Of a stretch of 64,000 nucleotides of DNA, positions 26,941 through 36,056 are shown one piece after another (positions within the stretch are counted from its first letter, which is position 1; every line of letters begins with the position of its first letter). The position numbers and the translations under genes were made by a program. The notes beneath the pieces were generated by a model. It did not search any database. It saw nothing but the letters and a program-made list of their open reading frames with translations, and was not told where the DNA came from. The stretch covers positions 124,001 to 188,000 of the forward strand of contig CAXXOK010000006.1 in assembly GCA_963664595.2 (NCBI GenBank). Reading direction: 5' to 3'. This stretch comes from CAXXOK01 sp963664595 (GTDB taxonomy: Bacteria; Bacillota; Clostridia; Christensenellales; Aristaeellaceae).

Positions 26941-27897
26941 ATGAAAAAGCACTATCTCCTCGTATTCTTCGCAATTCTGGTCATCAATTTCATTTTGCCG
27001 CGGCTGATGCCCGGCGACCCGTTCCTGTACCTTTCGGTACAGGACGGGGATGTGACCGTGACCTATACCGAAGAACAGCTGGAGGCGTACAAGGCCTATT
27101 ACGGGCTGGATAAACCGCTGTACGAACAATTTTTCAACTATCTGTGGGGCATTCTGAAGGGCGACCTGGGCTATAGTATCTACTATAAAACCAGCGTGCT
27201 CGGGATGATCGGCGCCCGTCTGCCGTGGACGGCCTCCATCGTGCTGTGCTCGCTGTTTCTGGCAAGCCTGCTTGGAACAATGCTTGGAGCGATCTCCGCC
27301 CGGCTTCGCGAGAAGCCGGCGGATAAGCTCACTTATTTCTTCATGATCGTGTTTTCCGAAATCCCGTCGTTTCTGGTGGGAATGCTTTTGTTGATCTTCC
27401 TGGCGGCCAGGCTGCGGTGGTTTCCGCTTTCCGGCGGCATCACGGCGTTTGCTGCGTATGATTCGATATTTGGCTATCTGGCCGATTGGCTCCGCCACGC
27501 GGCGCTGCCCATCCTCACGCTCACGCTTGCGGGGCTGGGCGGCTTTTATCTGCTATCCAGAAACAGCATGATTACCGTGCTCACAAAGGACTATATCCGC
27601 ACGGCGAAAGCCAAAGGGCTTTCCAAACGGCGGATATTGTTCTGCCATGCGCTTAAAAACGCCCTGCCGCCGATCGTCGCCCGCATTTTCATGAGCCTGG
27701 GCACGATGCTCGGGGGCGCGGTGCTTGTGGAGAACGTGTTTGCGTACCCAGGGCTCGGCCAGCTGATGCGTGAGGCTGTGATTGCCCGGGATTATGTGCT
27801 GATTCAGGGAATCTTCCTGATCATCGCCGTGATGGTACTCCTGATGAACGGGCTGGCAGAGCTCGTCTATAAAAAGCTTGACCCGAGGTTACCGTAA
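26941..27897 (+). CDS. ABC permease, DppB/NikB type
   Basis: This 318-residue membrane protein has the N-terminal helix with FILPRLMPGDPF typical of DppB/NikB. Six helices follow, with the permease loop YIRTAKAKGLSKRRILFCHA near residue 218. It pairs with the next gene product. It starts 3 bases after the binding-protein stop codon. Confidence 0.92.
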   Translation: MKKHYLLVFFAILVINFILPRLMPGDPFLYLSVQDGDVTVTYTEEQLEAYKAYYGLDKPLYEQFFNYLWGILKGDLGYSIYYKTSVLGMIGARLPWTASIVLCSLFLASLLGTMLGAISARLREKPADKLTYFFMIVFSEIPSFLVGMLLLIFLAARLRWFPLSGGITAFAAYDSIFGYLADWLRHAALPILTLTLAGLGGFYLLSRNSMITVLTKDYIRTAKAKGLSKRRILFCHALKNALPPIVARIFMSLGTMLGGAVLVENVFAYPGLGQLMREAVIARDYVLIQGIFLIIAVMVLLMNGLAELVYKKLDPRLP

Positions 27898-28788
27898 ATG
27901 CAGGCAAAGACAGCGCTCCTTATGGGGCAAAGAAATAAAAAGCGGAGCGTACAGACAGGTCAGAAGCACGGTTTCGGCGTGTTATCTCTCTATGGATGGA
28001 TCGGGCTGAGCATCATCGGTGCTTTTTTAACGATGGGGCTTGTTTCCGTGCTGTTTTTGGGCAACTCCTACCGCATTCCCTCGGGGGGCTCGCTGGAGGC
28101 GCCGAGCCTTGCGCATCTGCTGGGCACCGACGATCTGGGCATGGATATTCTGGCGCAGATTTGCCACGGCGCGGCGATCAGCCTGCTGGTGGGCTTTGGC
28201 TCAGCGGCGCTGGCGGGCCTCGGCGGCAGCGTGCTGGGGATGCTGGCGGGGTATTCCGGCGGCCGCACGGATAAACTCATCTGCGGCCTGTGCGATATCA
28301 TGGCCGTGATGCCGCAGCTGCCGCTGATGATCGTGCTGGGCGCTTTTTTCGGGCCCAGCATCCGCAATATCATTCTGGTAATCGCCATTTTATCGTGGGT
28401 GGGGCCCGCGAGGATCGCGCGCTCGCGCGTGCTGTCGCTCAAGCAGGAAAAGTATATCGCCGCGGCCCAAAGCTATGGCGCGCCGTTTTGGCATATCGTA
28501 ACAAAACACCTGCTGCCCGGCTTGCTGCCGGTGATGATGGTGAGCACGATTCGCATCGTGAGCCACGCCATTGTGGCGGAGGCGAGCCTCACCTTTCTGG
28601 GTCTCGGCGATCCTACGTCCAAAAGCTGGGGCGTGATTCTCAACCGTGCCATCAGTTTCAGCGGCATTTACTTTACGGATTTCTGGAAGTGGTGGATCCT
28701 CCCGCCGCTGGTGGCATTGACGCTGTTGGTGGCCTCTGTGGCGCTGATCGGCCGGGACCTGGAAAAAGCGGTGGACCGGAAGCTATAA
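27898..28788 (+). CDS. ABC permease, DppC/NikC type
   Basis: This 296-residue membrane protein carries the DppC hallmark LGTDDLGMDILAQICHGAAIS near residue 75, six helices and the loop KYIAAAQSYGAPFWHIVTKH near residue 184. It ends in an RDLEKAVDRKL-type tail. The ATG is directly adjacent to the stop codon of the previous gene, indicating translational coupling. Confidence 0.92.
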   Translation: MQAKTALLMGQRNKKRSVQTGQKHGFGVLSLYGWIGLSIIGAFLTMGLVSVLFLGNSYRIPSGGSLEAPSLAHLLGTDDLGMDILAQICHGAAISLLVGFGSAALAGLGGSVLGMLAGYSGGRTDKLICGLCDIMAVMPQLPLMIVLGAFFGPSIRNIILVIAILSWVGPARIARSRVLSLKQEKYIAAAQSYGAPFWHIVTKHLLPGLLPVMMVSTIRIVSHAIVAEASLTFLGLGDPTSKSWGVILNRAISFSGIYFTDFWKWWILPPLVALTLLVASVALIGRDLEKAVDRKL

Positions 28789-28821
28789 GAAGTCAATGCG
28801 TGTAAGAAAAGAGGCGATCCG

Positions 28822-30600
28822 GTGAACGAGCCGGTTTTACAGATTAACGATCTCAGCGTGCGGTACCGCGCAGGCGGCGAGCAGAACGCGGTGCGCAAAG
28901 TGAGCCTGTCGCTCATGCGCGGCGAAAGCGTGGGGCTGATCGGGGAAAGCGGCAGCGGAAAGTCCACGCTGGCGCTTGCCGTGATGGGCCTGCTGGGCAG
29001 CGGCGCACAGGTGGACGGCAGCGTGAGCTTTAATGGCGTCGAGCTCACGAAATTGCGTGACACGGAAATGGAGCGCTACCGCTGGAAGCGGATTGCGATT
29101 GTTTTTCAAAACAGCCTGGACGTGCTCAATCCCGTGCTCACGATCGGCGAACAGATCGTCGAGTGCATGATAAAACACCTCGGCGGCGGCAAGGCGGCAG
29201 CCAGGGCGAAAGCGGAAGAATACCTTGAAATGACCGGACTGGCGGCCAAGTGGGCCAAAGCCTACCCGCACCAGCTTTCCGGCGGCATGCGCCAAAAGGC
29301 GCTCATCGCGATGGCGCTGAGCTGCGAGCCGGATGTGCTTTTGGTGGACGAGCCGACCATGGCGCTGGATTCGGTGTCCAAGCAGGAGGTCGTTCGGCTG
29401 CTGCTGCGACTGAAGGCCGAGCGTAGCTTCGCCATGCTGGTTATTTCCCACGAGCTTCCGGTGATCGCAGCCATGACCTCACGCGTGCTGGTAATGTATC
29501 TGGGCAGCATTCTGGAGGAAGGGCCGACCGAAGCGCTGCTCAAGGACCCGTTCCATCCTTATACGCGGGGGTTGATCTACGCCTCGCCTGCCGTGAACCC
29601 GTACCGCGATATGTGGGGCATTCCCGGCGAAATCGAAACCACTGCGGAGGGTATGTGCCCCTTCTACAGCCGGTGCAGCCAGCGGATCGATGCGTGTACC
29701 CAGCTGCATCCGGTGCTGAAGGCGCTGCCCGGCCGGCGGAAAATTTGCTGTCTGCGCGGCGGCATCGTAACGCTGCTCACGGGGCGCGGCCTTACTAAAG
29801 CGTACGCTGCAAAGGGGAATACCGTGCAGGCCTGCCGGAATTGCGATATCGAGGTCAAAGCCGGAGAGGTATGCGCGCTGATCGGCGAATCCGGCTCGGG
29901 CAAAACCACGCTGGCCGAAATGCTGGCGGGCATTCTCCCGCCGGATGAAGGAAGCATTGTGTTCGACGGCAAGCCGATACACGGCAACAGTGCTACCTCC
30001 CGGCCGGAGGGTATTCAGATTGTATTTCAGGATCCGTTGTCCTCCACCAACGAACGGCTGACGATTGCGGATATCGTGCGGGAGCCGCTGGATATCCTGC
30101 GCGAGGGCACGAAGGCCGAACGCGCCGAAAGGGTGAAAAAGGCGCTGAAAGACGTGCAGCTTATAAATGACGATGCCTTTTTACAGCGGCGGGGCTTCAT
30201 GCTCAGCGGCGGGCAGCGCCAGCGAATGGCGGTGGCCAGGGCGCTGGTGATGCGCCCGCGCCTGCTGATTGCCGACGAGATCAGCGCAATGCTCGATCCT
30301 TCCACGGCGGCTAACCTCATGCGTCTGCTGAAAGGTCTCCAAAACACGGAAGGATTTGCAATGCTTTACATCACGCATGATCTAGCGCTGGCGCAAAAGA
30401 TATCCGATAAGGTGTACGTGATGCACGAGGGTGCGATCATCGAGCATGGGCCGGTGGAGGATGTTTTGGAAAACCCGAAAGCGGAATACACGCGCACGCT
30501 GATCCACGGGAGCAAAGTGGACAGACGGTCAACAGAAACAGACGATACCCAACCGGAACGCCTTGCTCCCGTTCCCAGTGAAACGGTATTGCAGCGTTGA
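28822..30600 (+). CDS. fused double ATPase of an Opp/Nik-type ABC transporter (DppD-DppF fusion)
   Basis: This 592-residue protein contains two complete ATPase domains. The first has Walker A GESGSGKST, signature LSGGMRQKALIAMAL and Walker B LLVDEPTMALD. It ends in the oligopeptide-family Cys region (CPFYSRC, DACTQ, KICC), which in some DppD proteins binds an iron-sulfur cluster. The second has GESGSGKTT, LSGGQRQRMAVARAL and LIADEISAMLD. In most systems these are two genes, so the fusion fixes a 1:1 heterodimer. The start is GTG 28822 after GAGGCG. It closes the operon. Confidence 0.92.
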   Translation: MNEPVLQINDLSVRYRAGGEQNAVRKVSLSLMRGESVGLIGESGSGKSTLALAVMGLLGSGAQVDGSVSFNGVELTKLRDTEMERYRWKRIAIVFQNSLDVLNPVLTIGEQIVECMIKHLGGGKAAARAKAEEYLEMTGLAAKWAKAYPHQLSGGMRQKALIAMALSCEPDVLLVDEPTMALDSVSKQEVVRLLLRLKAERSFAMLVISHELPVIAAMTSRVLVMYLGSILEEGPTEALLKDPFHPYTRGLIYASPAVNPYRDMWGIPGEIETTAEGMCPFYSRCSQRIDACTQLHPVLKALPGRRKICCLRGGIVTLLTGRGLTKAYAAKGNTVQACRNCDIEVKAGEVCALIGESGSGKTTLAEMLAGILPPDEGSIVFDGKPIHGNSATSRPEGIQIVFQDPLSSTNERLTIADIVREPLDILREGTKAERAERVKKALKDVQLINDDAFLQRRGFMLSGGQRQRMAVARALVMRPRLLIADEISAMLDPSTAANLMRLLKGLQNTEGFAMLYITHDLALAQKISDKVYVMHEGAIIEHGPVEDVLENPKAEYTRTLIHGSKVDRRSTETDDTQPERLAPVPSETVLQR

Positions 30601-30701
30601 CAATATCTCATGGCGCTGCATAATCAACCGGGGCCAAATATCCCGATCGCTGAAAACCGGTGGTCCTATACGGTGTGGATAACAAACCGGGCATTGGTAC
30701 A

Positions 30702-30730
30702 TTGGAAAATAATCCAAAAACAGATATAAT
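30702..30730 (+). promoter_or_regulatory. promoter of the Cys-rich protein/LysR unit
   Basis: TTGGAA (30702-30707), 17 bases, TATAAT (30725-30730). The -35 region overlaps the inverted repeat TTGGA/TCCAA (30702-30717), a possible operator. Confidence 0.65.
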
Positions 30731-30803
30731 CAAGGGGAAAGGCAGACAATAACTTTATCTATACGATATGCAGCATCCAAGGACTTACAAATGGGAGGAT
30801 TGC

Positions 30804-31103
30804 ATGCAGCAAAAGAAAAATCCGGAATTTGATTCGTGGCAGGACAAGCACTATGCGTTTTTTCAAAACAAGCAGTGTGAGTATTTCCCCTGTCATCCCA
30901 CAGATTGTCCTGGGCAGTTCAACTGCCTGTTCTGCTTTTGCCCGCTGTATCCTTACCCAGAGTGCGGCGGAGTATACACGCTCATACGCAGCGGGATCAA
31001 AGATTGCAGCGTCTGTCTGCTACCCCATCAGCGCGCCCATTATACGCTGGTGATCAGCCGTTTACGGGCCTTGCAGGCACGGGAGGAGAACAAAACAAAA
31101 TGA
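30804..31103 (+). CDS. cysteine-rich small domain protein
   Basis: This 99-residue protein has ten Cys residues in zinc-ribbon-like groups: QCEYFPC, DCPGQFNC, FCFC, PEC and DCSVC. It matches the cysteine-rich small domain family (Pfam PF04071 from memory), which is often fused to or beside cobamide salvage genes. The start is ATG 30804 after GGGAGG; the earlier in-frame ATG lacks a site. The stop overlaps the LysR start codon (ATGA), so the two are co-translated. Function unknown; metal binding is likely. Confidence 0.75.
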   Translation: MQQKKNPEFDSWQDKHYAFFQNKQCEYFPCHPTDCPGQFNCLFCFCPLYPYPECGGVYTLIRSGIKDCSVCLLPHQRAHYTLVISRLRALQAREENKTK

Positions 31104-32023
31104 CGCTTCAACAGCTGAAATATTTCATTGAGGTTGTCCGGTGCGCATCCATCAACCGGGCTGCCGAGGAGTTATTCATCGCCCAGCCGAGTTTATCCAA
31201 CGCCATGCGTGATTTGGAAAACGATATCGGCATCGAGCTTTTTACCCGTACCGCAAAGGGCATTCGTCTAACGGCCGACGGCGTGGAGTTCCTGGGCTAC
31301 GCCCGGCAGGTGGTGGAGCAGGTCAGCCTGCTGGAGCAGCGGTACCGGCATATACAGCCGTCCCGGCGCTTGTGTGCCATTTCCACCCAGCATTATGCGT
31401 TTGCGGTAAACGCCTTTGTGAACATGGTGCAAAAAACAAACGCGGACGAATATGAATTTACGCTGCGGGAAACGCGAACCTATGAAATTATCGACGATGT
31501 TAAAAACATGCGCAGCGATCTGGGGATCCTGTACATAAACGATTTCAACAGAAAGGTGATTACAAAGCTGCTGCGGGAAAACAAGCTGACGTTTCATGCG
31601 CTGTTTACGGCAAAGCCGCATATCTTTGTGAGCACGGTCAACCCGCTGGCCGCCAAGCCGTATGTCACGATGGACGATCTGGCGGAGTATCCCTGTCTTT
31701 CATTTGAACAGGGAGAATACAACTCATTCTATTTCTCGGAAGAGATTCTCTCTACCACACATCATAAAAAGAGCATCAAGGTCAGCGATCGGGCAACAAT
31801 ATTCAACCTGATGATCGGGTTGAACGGATACACCATCTCTACGGGAGTTTTAAGCGCCGATCTGAACGGAAGCAATATCACGGCGATCCCGCTGCAGACG
31901 GAAGGCTCCATGCAAATCGGATGGATTGCGCACAGCGCTTTGCAGCTTACCGCGCAAGCGAAGCTGTATGTGGAAGAATTGAAAAATGTTGTACGGGAGT
32001 ATGGCGTGTTTTCGGAAGCGTGA
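31100..32023 (+). CDS. LysR-family transcriptional regulator
   Basis: This 307-residue protein has the N-terminal winged helix (LQQLKYFIEVVRCASINRAA, IAQPSLSNAMRDLENDIG) and a periplasmic-binding-like effector domain. The ATG overlaps the stop codon of the Cys-rich gene. It stands just upstream of two MetE-family genes, so a role in sulfur/methionine control is likely (compare MetR, CmbR). The close pairing with a Cys-rich metal-binding protein is unusual. The effector is unknown. Confidence 0.9.
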   Translation: MTLQQLKYFIEVVRCASINRAAEELFIAQPSLSNAMRDLENDIGIELFTRTAKGIRLTADGVEFLGYARQVVEQVSLLEQRYRHIQPSRRLCAISTQHYAFAVNAFVNMVQKTNADEYEFTLRETRTYEIIDDVKNMRSDLGILYINDFNRKVITKLLRENKLTFHALFTAKPHIFVSTVNPLAAKPYVTMDDLAEYPCLSFEQGEYNSFYFSEEILSTTHHKKSIKVSDRATIFNLMIGLNGYTISTGVLSADLNGSNITAIPLQTEGSMQIGWIAHSALQLTAQAKLYVEELKNVVREYGVFSEA

Positions 32024-32028
32024 TATAG

Positions 32029-32072
32029 CCTATAACTATAGTTTGATATAGTTCATTTGTGTTACTCTATAA
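32029..32072 (+). promoter_or_regulatory. LysR-type operator region and promoter of the MetE pair
   Basis: TATAACTATAGTTTGATATAG contains repeated AT-rich dyads around ACTATAGT, as expected of LysR targets. A possible promoter is TTGATA (32043-32048), 18 bases, CTATAA (32067-32072). No T-box or SAM riboswitch is visible in front of these methionine genes. Confidence 0.4.
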
Positions 32073-32130
32073 CCTCCTTTTCGGGTATGCTGTTGTTATG
32101 CAAGAGGATAACGATCAGGAGGGTTTTAGA

Positions 32131-33291
32131 ATGAGCAAACGATTTCAAATTGTCGGCAGCCTGCTGCGGCCTGCCGACCTGCTTGCGTATAAACGGAAGA
32201 TCGAGAGCCGCGACGATATCCGGTATCCGTTTTACGATGCGTTTCCGGGGTATAAAGCCTGCGAAGCACAGGCCACGCAGGCTGTCGTTCAGCAGGAGAA
32301 GGCGCATGGCATTACGGTTTTAACCGACGGTGAATATTCCAAGTCGATGTGGCATCTGGATTTTGTATGGGGGCTTGGCGGAATCGACCGTTACATTGCC
32401 GAACACGGATATTTCTTTCGTGATAAGGACTGCTGTACGAAATATGAAACGCGCAGGGACATCGGGCTGCGAATCACCAGAGAACTAAGCGGGAAAAATC
32501 ATCATTTCATCAAGATATTCCAATCGCTCAAGGCACTGGCGGAGGATAGTGAAACCAAGCTGTGCGTTCCCTCTCCTTCCCATATTTTCGGCGAATTGTC
32601 CTGGTCGGACAATATCGGCGGCGCCGATTCCGTATACGCCGGCACGCCGGCATTGAAGGCCGGGCTGCTGCATGCGTATCGGGAGTTTGTTGCGGAATAC
32701 GCCGCAGTCGGCGGGAAAATCCTGCAGTTTGACGATTGTCTGTGGCAGATTTTCGCGGATGACAATCCTAATTCTCCCTATACAGGCGAGAGGGTCGATC
32801 GAGAAACGGTACAGGCGCTGGCGGCCGAATTTGTTGAGATCAATAACGAGATCATTGCGTTTGGGCACAGCCTGGGGTTGCGCATGTGGACACACAACTG
32901 CCGGGGCAATTACGCCTCCCGCAACATGGGCGGCGGCTCCTACAAGAAAATCGCGAACCTGTTTTTGAAAAATTTGGACTACGACCGGTTCTTTTTGGAA
33001 TGGGACGATGACCGTGCCGGTTCGCTGGACGCGTTGGATGTGTTTGCAGATCGTCCGGGCACCGAGATTGTGCTGGGCCTGCTTTCCAGCAAAACGAATA
33101 CGCTGGATGATGAAGCCCGCGTACTGGCCGCGCTGGATGAGGCGGCTGCGATCCTTCCCAGGGAACGGCTATTGCTGTCGCATCAGTGCGGCTTTGCCTC
33201 CTGCGACGGCGGCAACGAGCTGACCATGGACGAGCAATGGAATAAAATCGACCAGGGGCAACGCATTGCGCTGCAGTACTGGGGCGAATAA
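32131..33291 (+). CDS. MetE C-terminal-domain-like protein (YxjG/YxjH type)
   Basis: This 386-residue protein is a stand-alone relative of the catalytic half of cobalamin-independent methionine synthase. It has GITVLTDGEYSKSMWHLDF near residue 58, LPAxxH-like SPSHIFGEL, MWTHNCRGN near 252 and LLSHQCGFAS near 350. The His/Cys residues of the last two segments are the likely zinc ligands. Relatives (YxjG/YxjH) transfer methyl groups to thiols in S-box or LysR regulons. The start is ATG 32131 after AGGAGGG. Its stop overlaps the region where metE begins, so the two form an operon. Confidence 0.82.
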   Translation: MSKRFQIVGSLLRPADLLAYKRKIESRDDIRYPFYDAFPGYKACEAQATQAVVQQEKAHGITVLTDGEYSKSMWHLDFVWGLGGIDRYIAEHGYFFRDKDCCTKYETRRDIGLRITRELSGKNHHFIKIFQSLKALAEDSETKLCVPSPSHIFGELSWSDNIGGADSVYAGTPALKAGLLHAYREFVAEYAAVGGKILQFDDCLWQIFADDNPNSPYTGERVDRETVQALAAEFVEINNEIIAFGHSLGLRMWTHNCRGNYASRNMGGGSYKKIANLFLKNLDYDRFFLEWDDDRAGSLDALDVFADRPGTEIVLGLLSSKTNTLDDEARVLAALDEAAAILPRERLLLSHQCGFASCDGGNELTMDEQWNKIDQGQRIALQYWGE

Positions 33292-33311
33292 TGGGCGGAG
33301 GCGAAACGGAA

Positions 33312-35588
33312 ATGAAAACATCGGTCGTCGGGTATCCCCGAATCGGCAGCCATCGGGAATTGAAGCTCTGGACGGAGGATTATTTCAAGGGGAAGCTTTC
33401 CGCGGAGGAATTAAAGGAGAACAGTAAACATTTGCGACTAACGCAATGGCGCAAGCAGCAGCAAAGCGGGATTGATTTCATCCCGTCCGGTGATTTTTCG
33501 TTTTACGATGGCGTTTTGGATACCGCCGTACTGCTGGGCTGTGTACCGGCGCGCTACCGCGATTTGGGGCTGAGCGAGCTGGATACCTATTTCGCCATGG
33601 CAAAGGGGTATCAGGGGGCGGCCGGAGATGTGAAGGCGCTGCCCATGCGTAAATGGTTCAATACGAATTACCATTATATGGTGCCGGAAATGGCGGACGA
33701 TACCCGGGTCACCCTTTCCGGTACCGCGGTATTCGACGCATTTTTGGAAGCCCGCGAAAGCGGGATCCTCACCAAGCCCGTCGTGATCGGGCCGTTTACC
33801 TTTTTGAAGCTCGCCCGGTTTCACGGCACAAAGCGGCCTGCTGATTTTGCGGACGCGTTCGTTTTCGCGTATCGTGCGCTTTTTAAGCGTTTGGCCGCGC
33901 TGGGAGCGCAGTGGGTGCAGATTGACGAACCCACGCTGGTCACCGATATGGATGCGGATGACCTTGCGCTGTTTGCACGGCTGTATCCTGCGATCCTATC
34001 GGAAAAAGGCACGCTGAAGGTGCTTTTACAAACGTACTTCGGGGATGTGCGGGATGTTTACCAACCGCTCGTCGCGCTGCCGGTTGACGGTATCGGGCTG
34101 GATTTTGTCGAAGGGGAGCAGTCCGCCGCTTTGGTGAAGGAATGGGGATTCCCGGACGATAAAGTTCTGTTTGCGGGCGTGGTGAACGGCAAAAACATCT
34201 GGCGCTGCGATTATGGAAAAACCCTGGGGGCACTTGCGGCTATACGGGAAACCGCCGCCCATGTTGTACTGTCCACGTCGTGCTCCCTTTTGCACGTTCC
34301 CTATACCGTTGCAGCGGAAACCGGATTGGAAGAAGCCGTCAAGCGGCGCTTTGCCTTTGCTGAGGAGAAGCTTACGGAGCTGACCGAATTGGCCGGGTTT
34401 GCCGATAACACCAAAGCCACCGTTCCGGCCATGGAGAATAAATCGGATCGTTCCGGCGGGCAAGGCGGTGATCCCACTGTGCGCAACCGGGTAAACAGCC
34501 TGCAGCCAAGTGATTATATCCGCCTGCCCCGGCGCAGCCAGCGCGCGGATATACAGCACAGGAAACTGGGGCTGCCGCCTTTGCCCACCACCACGATCGG
34601 CTCGTTTCCGCAAACCCCTCAGGTGCGGGAAAACCGCATGCTTTTTCGCAGCGGTAAAATCACAAAAGCGCAGTACGATGATGCGCTGAAGGCCATGATT
34701 GCCCAGTGCGTGCAAATGCAGGAAACGCTTGGGTTGGACGTACTGGTGCACGGTGAATTCGAGCGGACGGATATGGTGGCTTATTTTGGCGAGAACCTTT
34801 CGGGCTTTTTGATGACCAAACAGGCGTGGGTGCAATCCTATGGCACACGCTGCGTCAAGCCGCCGATTATTTTCGGGGATATCCGCCGTACCGCGCCGAT
34901 TACGGTTGCGGTATCGAAGTACGCGCAAAGCCTGACACAAAAACCGATGAAGGGAATGCTGACCGGGCCGATCACGATATTGAACTGGTCGTTCCCGCGC
35001 GAGGATATCAGCCATCGCGAGATGGCGACACAGCTTGCCCTCGCAATCCGCGATGAGGTGCTTGATCTGGAAAAGGCGGGCCTGCCGATCATCCAGATTG
35101 ATGAAGCGGCGCTGCGTGAAAAGCTGCCGCTGCGCAAGGCGGATTGGCACAGCCACTACCTGGACTGGGCCATACCCGTATTCCGCCTGACGCACAGCGG
35201 CGTAAAACCGGAAACGCAAATTCACACCCATATGTGCTACAGTGAATTTCAGGACATCCTCGCCGATATAGACGCCATGGATGCCGACGTGATCTCATTT
35301 GAAGCCAGCCGTTCCTCACTTACGATTCTGGACGCGATTCAAGCCTCCGGCTTTGAAACGGCCGTCGGGCCCGGCCTGTATGATATCCATTCCCCCCGCG
35401 TACCCCCGCAAGCGGAGATTGAGGCGTCGATCCGCAGCGTTTTACAGGTGGTGCCGGTGTCCAAGCTGTGGATTAATCCGGACTGTGGCTTAAAGACGCG
35501 CGGGAATGCCGAGACGTTCGCAAGCCTTCAAAACCTTGTGACCGCGGCGAAGGCGATACGAAAGGAACACTACGGCTTTACCGATTGA
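33312..35588 (+). CDS. metE: cobalamin-independent methionine synthase MetE
   Basis: This cytoplasmic protein of about 758 residues transfers the methyl group of methyltetrahydropteroylglutamate to homocysteine. It has the full-length duplicated barrel: the N-terminal half begins VVGYPRIGSHRELK. The C-terminal catalytic half has LPTTTIGSFPQT, the homocysteine site VHGEFERTDMVAYFGE, and zinc ligands in THMCYSEF and NPDCGLKTR. I prefer ATG 33312, with GGAGG at 33297-33301; ATG 33291 overlaps the previous stop. The last 19 bases overlap the convergent MarR gene. Confidence 0.95.
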   Translation: MKTSVVGYPRIGSHRELKLWTEDYFKGKLSAEELKENSKHLRLTQWRKQQQSGIDFIPSGDFSFYDGVLDTAVLLGCVPARYRDLGLSELDTYFAMAKGYQGAAGDVKALPMRKWFNTNYHYMVPEMADDTRVTLSGTAVFDAFLEARESGILTKPVVIGPFTFLKLARFHGTKRPADFADAFVFAYRALFKRLAALGAQWVQIDEPTLVTDMDADDLALFARLYPAILSEKGTLKVLLQTYFGDVRDVYQPLVALPVDGIGLDFVEGEQSAALVKEWGFPDDKVLFAGVVNGKNIWRCDYGKTLGALAAIRETAAHVVLSTSCSLLHVPYTVAAETGLEEAVKRRFAFAEEKLTELTELAGFADNTKATVPAMENKSDRSGGQGGDPTVRNRVNSLQPSDYIRLPRRSQRADIQHRKLGLPPLPTTTIGSFPQTPQVRENRMLFRSGKITKAQYDDALKAMIAQCVQMQETLGLDVLVHGEFERTDMVAYFGENLSGFLMTKQAWVQSYGTRCVKPPIIFGDIRRTAPITVAVSKYAQSLTQKPMKGMLTGPITILNWSFPREDISHREMATQLALAIRDEVLDLEKAGLPIIQIDEAALREKLPLRKADWHSHYLDWAIPVFRLTHSGVKPETQIHTHMCYSEFQDILADIDAMDADVISFEASRSSLTILDAIQASGFETAVGPGLYDIHSPRVPPQAEIEASIRSVLQVVPVSKLWINPDCGLKTRGNAETFASLQNLVTAAKAIRKEHYGFTD

Positions 35589-36040
35589 TCGGATGCCGAA
35601 AGATCCGGAAGGTTGTCATCCGCTACGGCAATATAACCCAGAATGCCCTCGATCTGTTCGGGGGTCAGGCTTTGCAAATAGGCGACGACCTTATCATAAA
35701 AGGCCTGGTGAAACTGACGGTGGCTTTCATAGGCAAGCCGGCCCTCCTCGTTCAGCCGGAAATAGACCTCCTTGTGATTGGCGGCCTTCTGATATTTTTC
35801 AATCAGCTTCTTCTTGAGCAGCTTATTCGTAACCTGCGTTACGGCGCCGTTGGATATGTTCAGCCTGGCGGAGAGCTGCGAGGCGTTGCTTTCCCCGTCC
35901 ATGCCGATGGCGTCGATACAATGGATCTCCGACTGGTACAGCAGCGCGGACGTTCCAAAGCAGTTGGGTTTTTTATCGTTTGAGTTGATCTTATATTGCA
36001 GGGCCGCCATGCGCCGCAGGATGGTTTGATAATCGTCCAT
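35570..36040 (-). CDS. MarR-family transcriptional regulator
   Basis: This 156-residue winged-helix regulator has the MarR core: NASQLSARLNISNGAVTQVT as recognition helix region, KLLKKKLIEKYQKAANHKEVYF as the wing, and a long C-terminal dimerisation helix. The start is ATG 36040 with CGGAG upstream; the longer frame lies inside the EFR1 gene. It follows the EFR1 gene by 16 bases on the same strand. It probably represses that operon through the two TTTAGC-type dyads at 36939-37000. Confidence 0.88.
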   Translation of the reverse strand: MDDYQTILRRMAALQYKINSNDKKPNCFGTSALLYQSEIHCIDAIGMDGESNASQLSARLNISNGAVTQVTNKLLKKKLIEKYQKAANHKEVYFRLNEEGRLAYESHRQFHQAFYDKVVAYLQSLTPEQIEGILGYIAVADDNLPDLSASDQSVKP

Positions 36041-36056
36041 TTTTACATACTCCGTA

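Noticed and set aside
32024..33311. T-box or SAM riboswitch for the MetE pair
   Set aside because: The 107-base gap before the first gene is too short and lacks the conserved blocks. A LysR regulator is adjacent.
34026..35231. 401-codon minus-strand frame
   Set aside because: It is antisense to metE, which is unambiguous.
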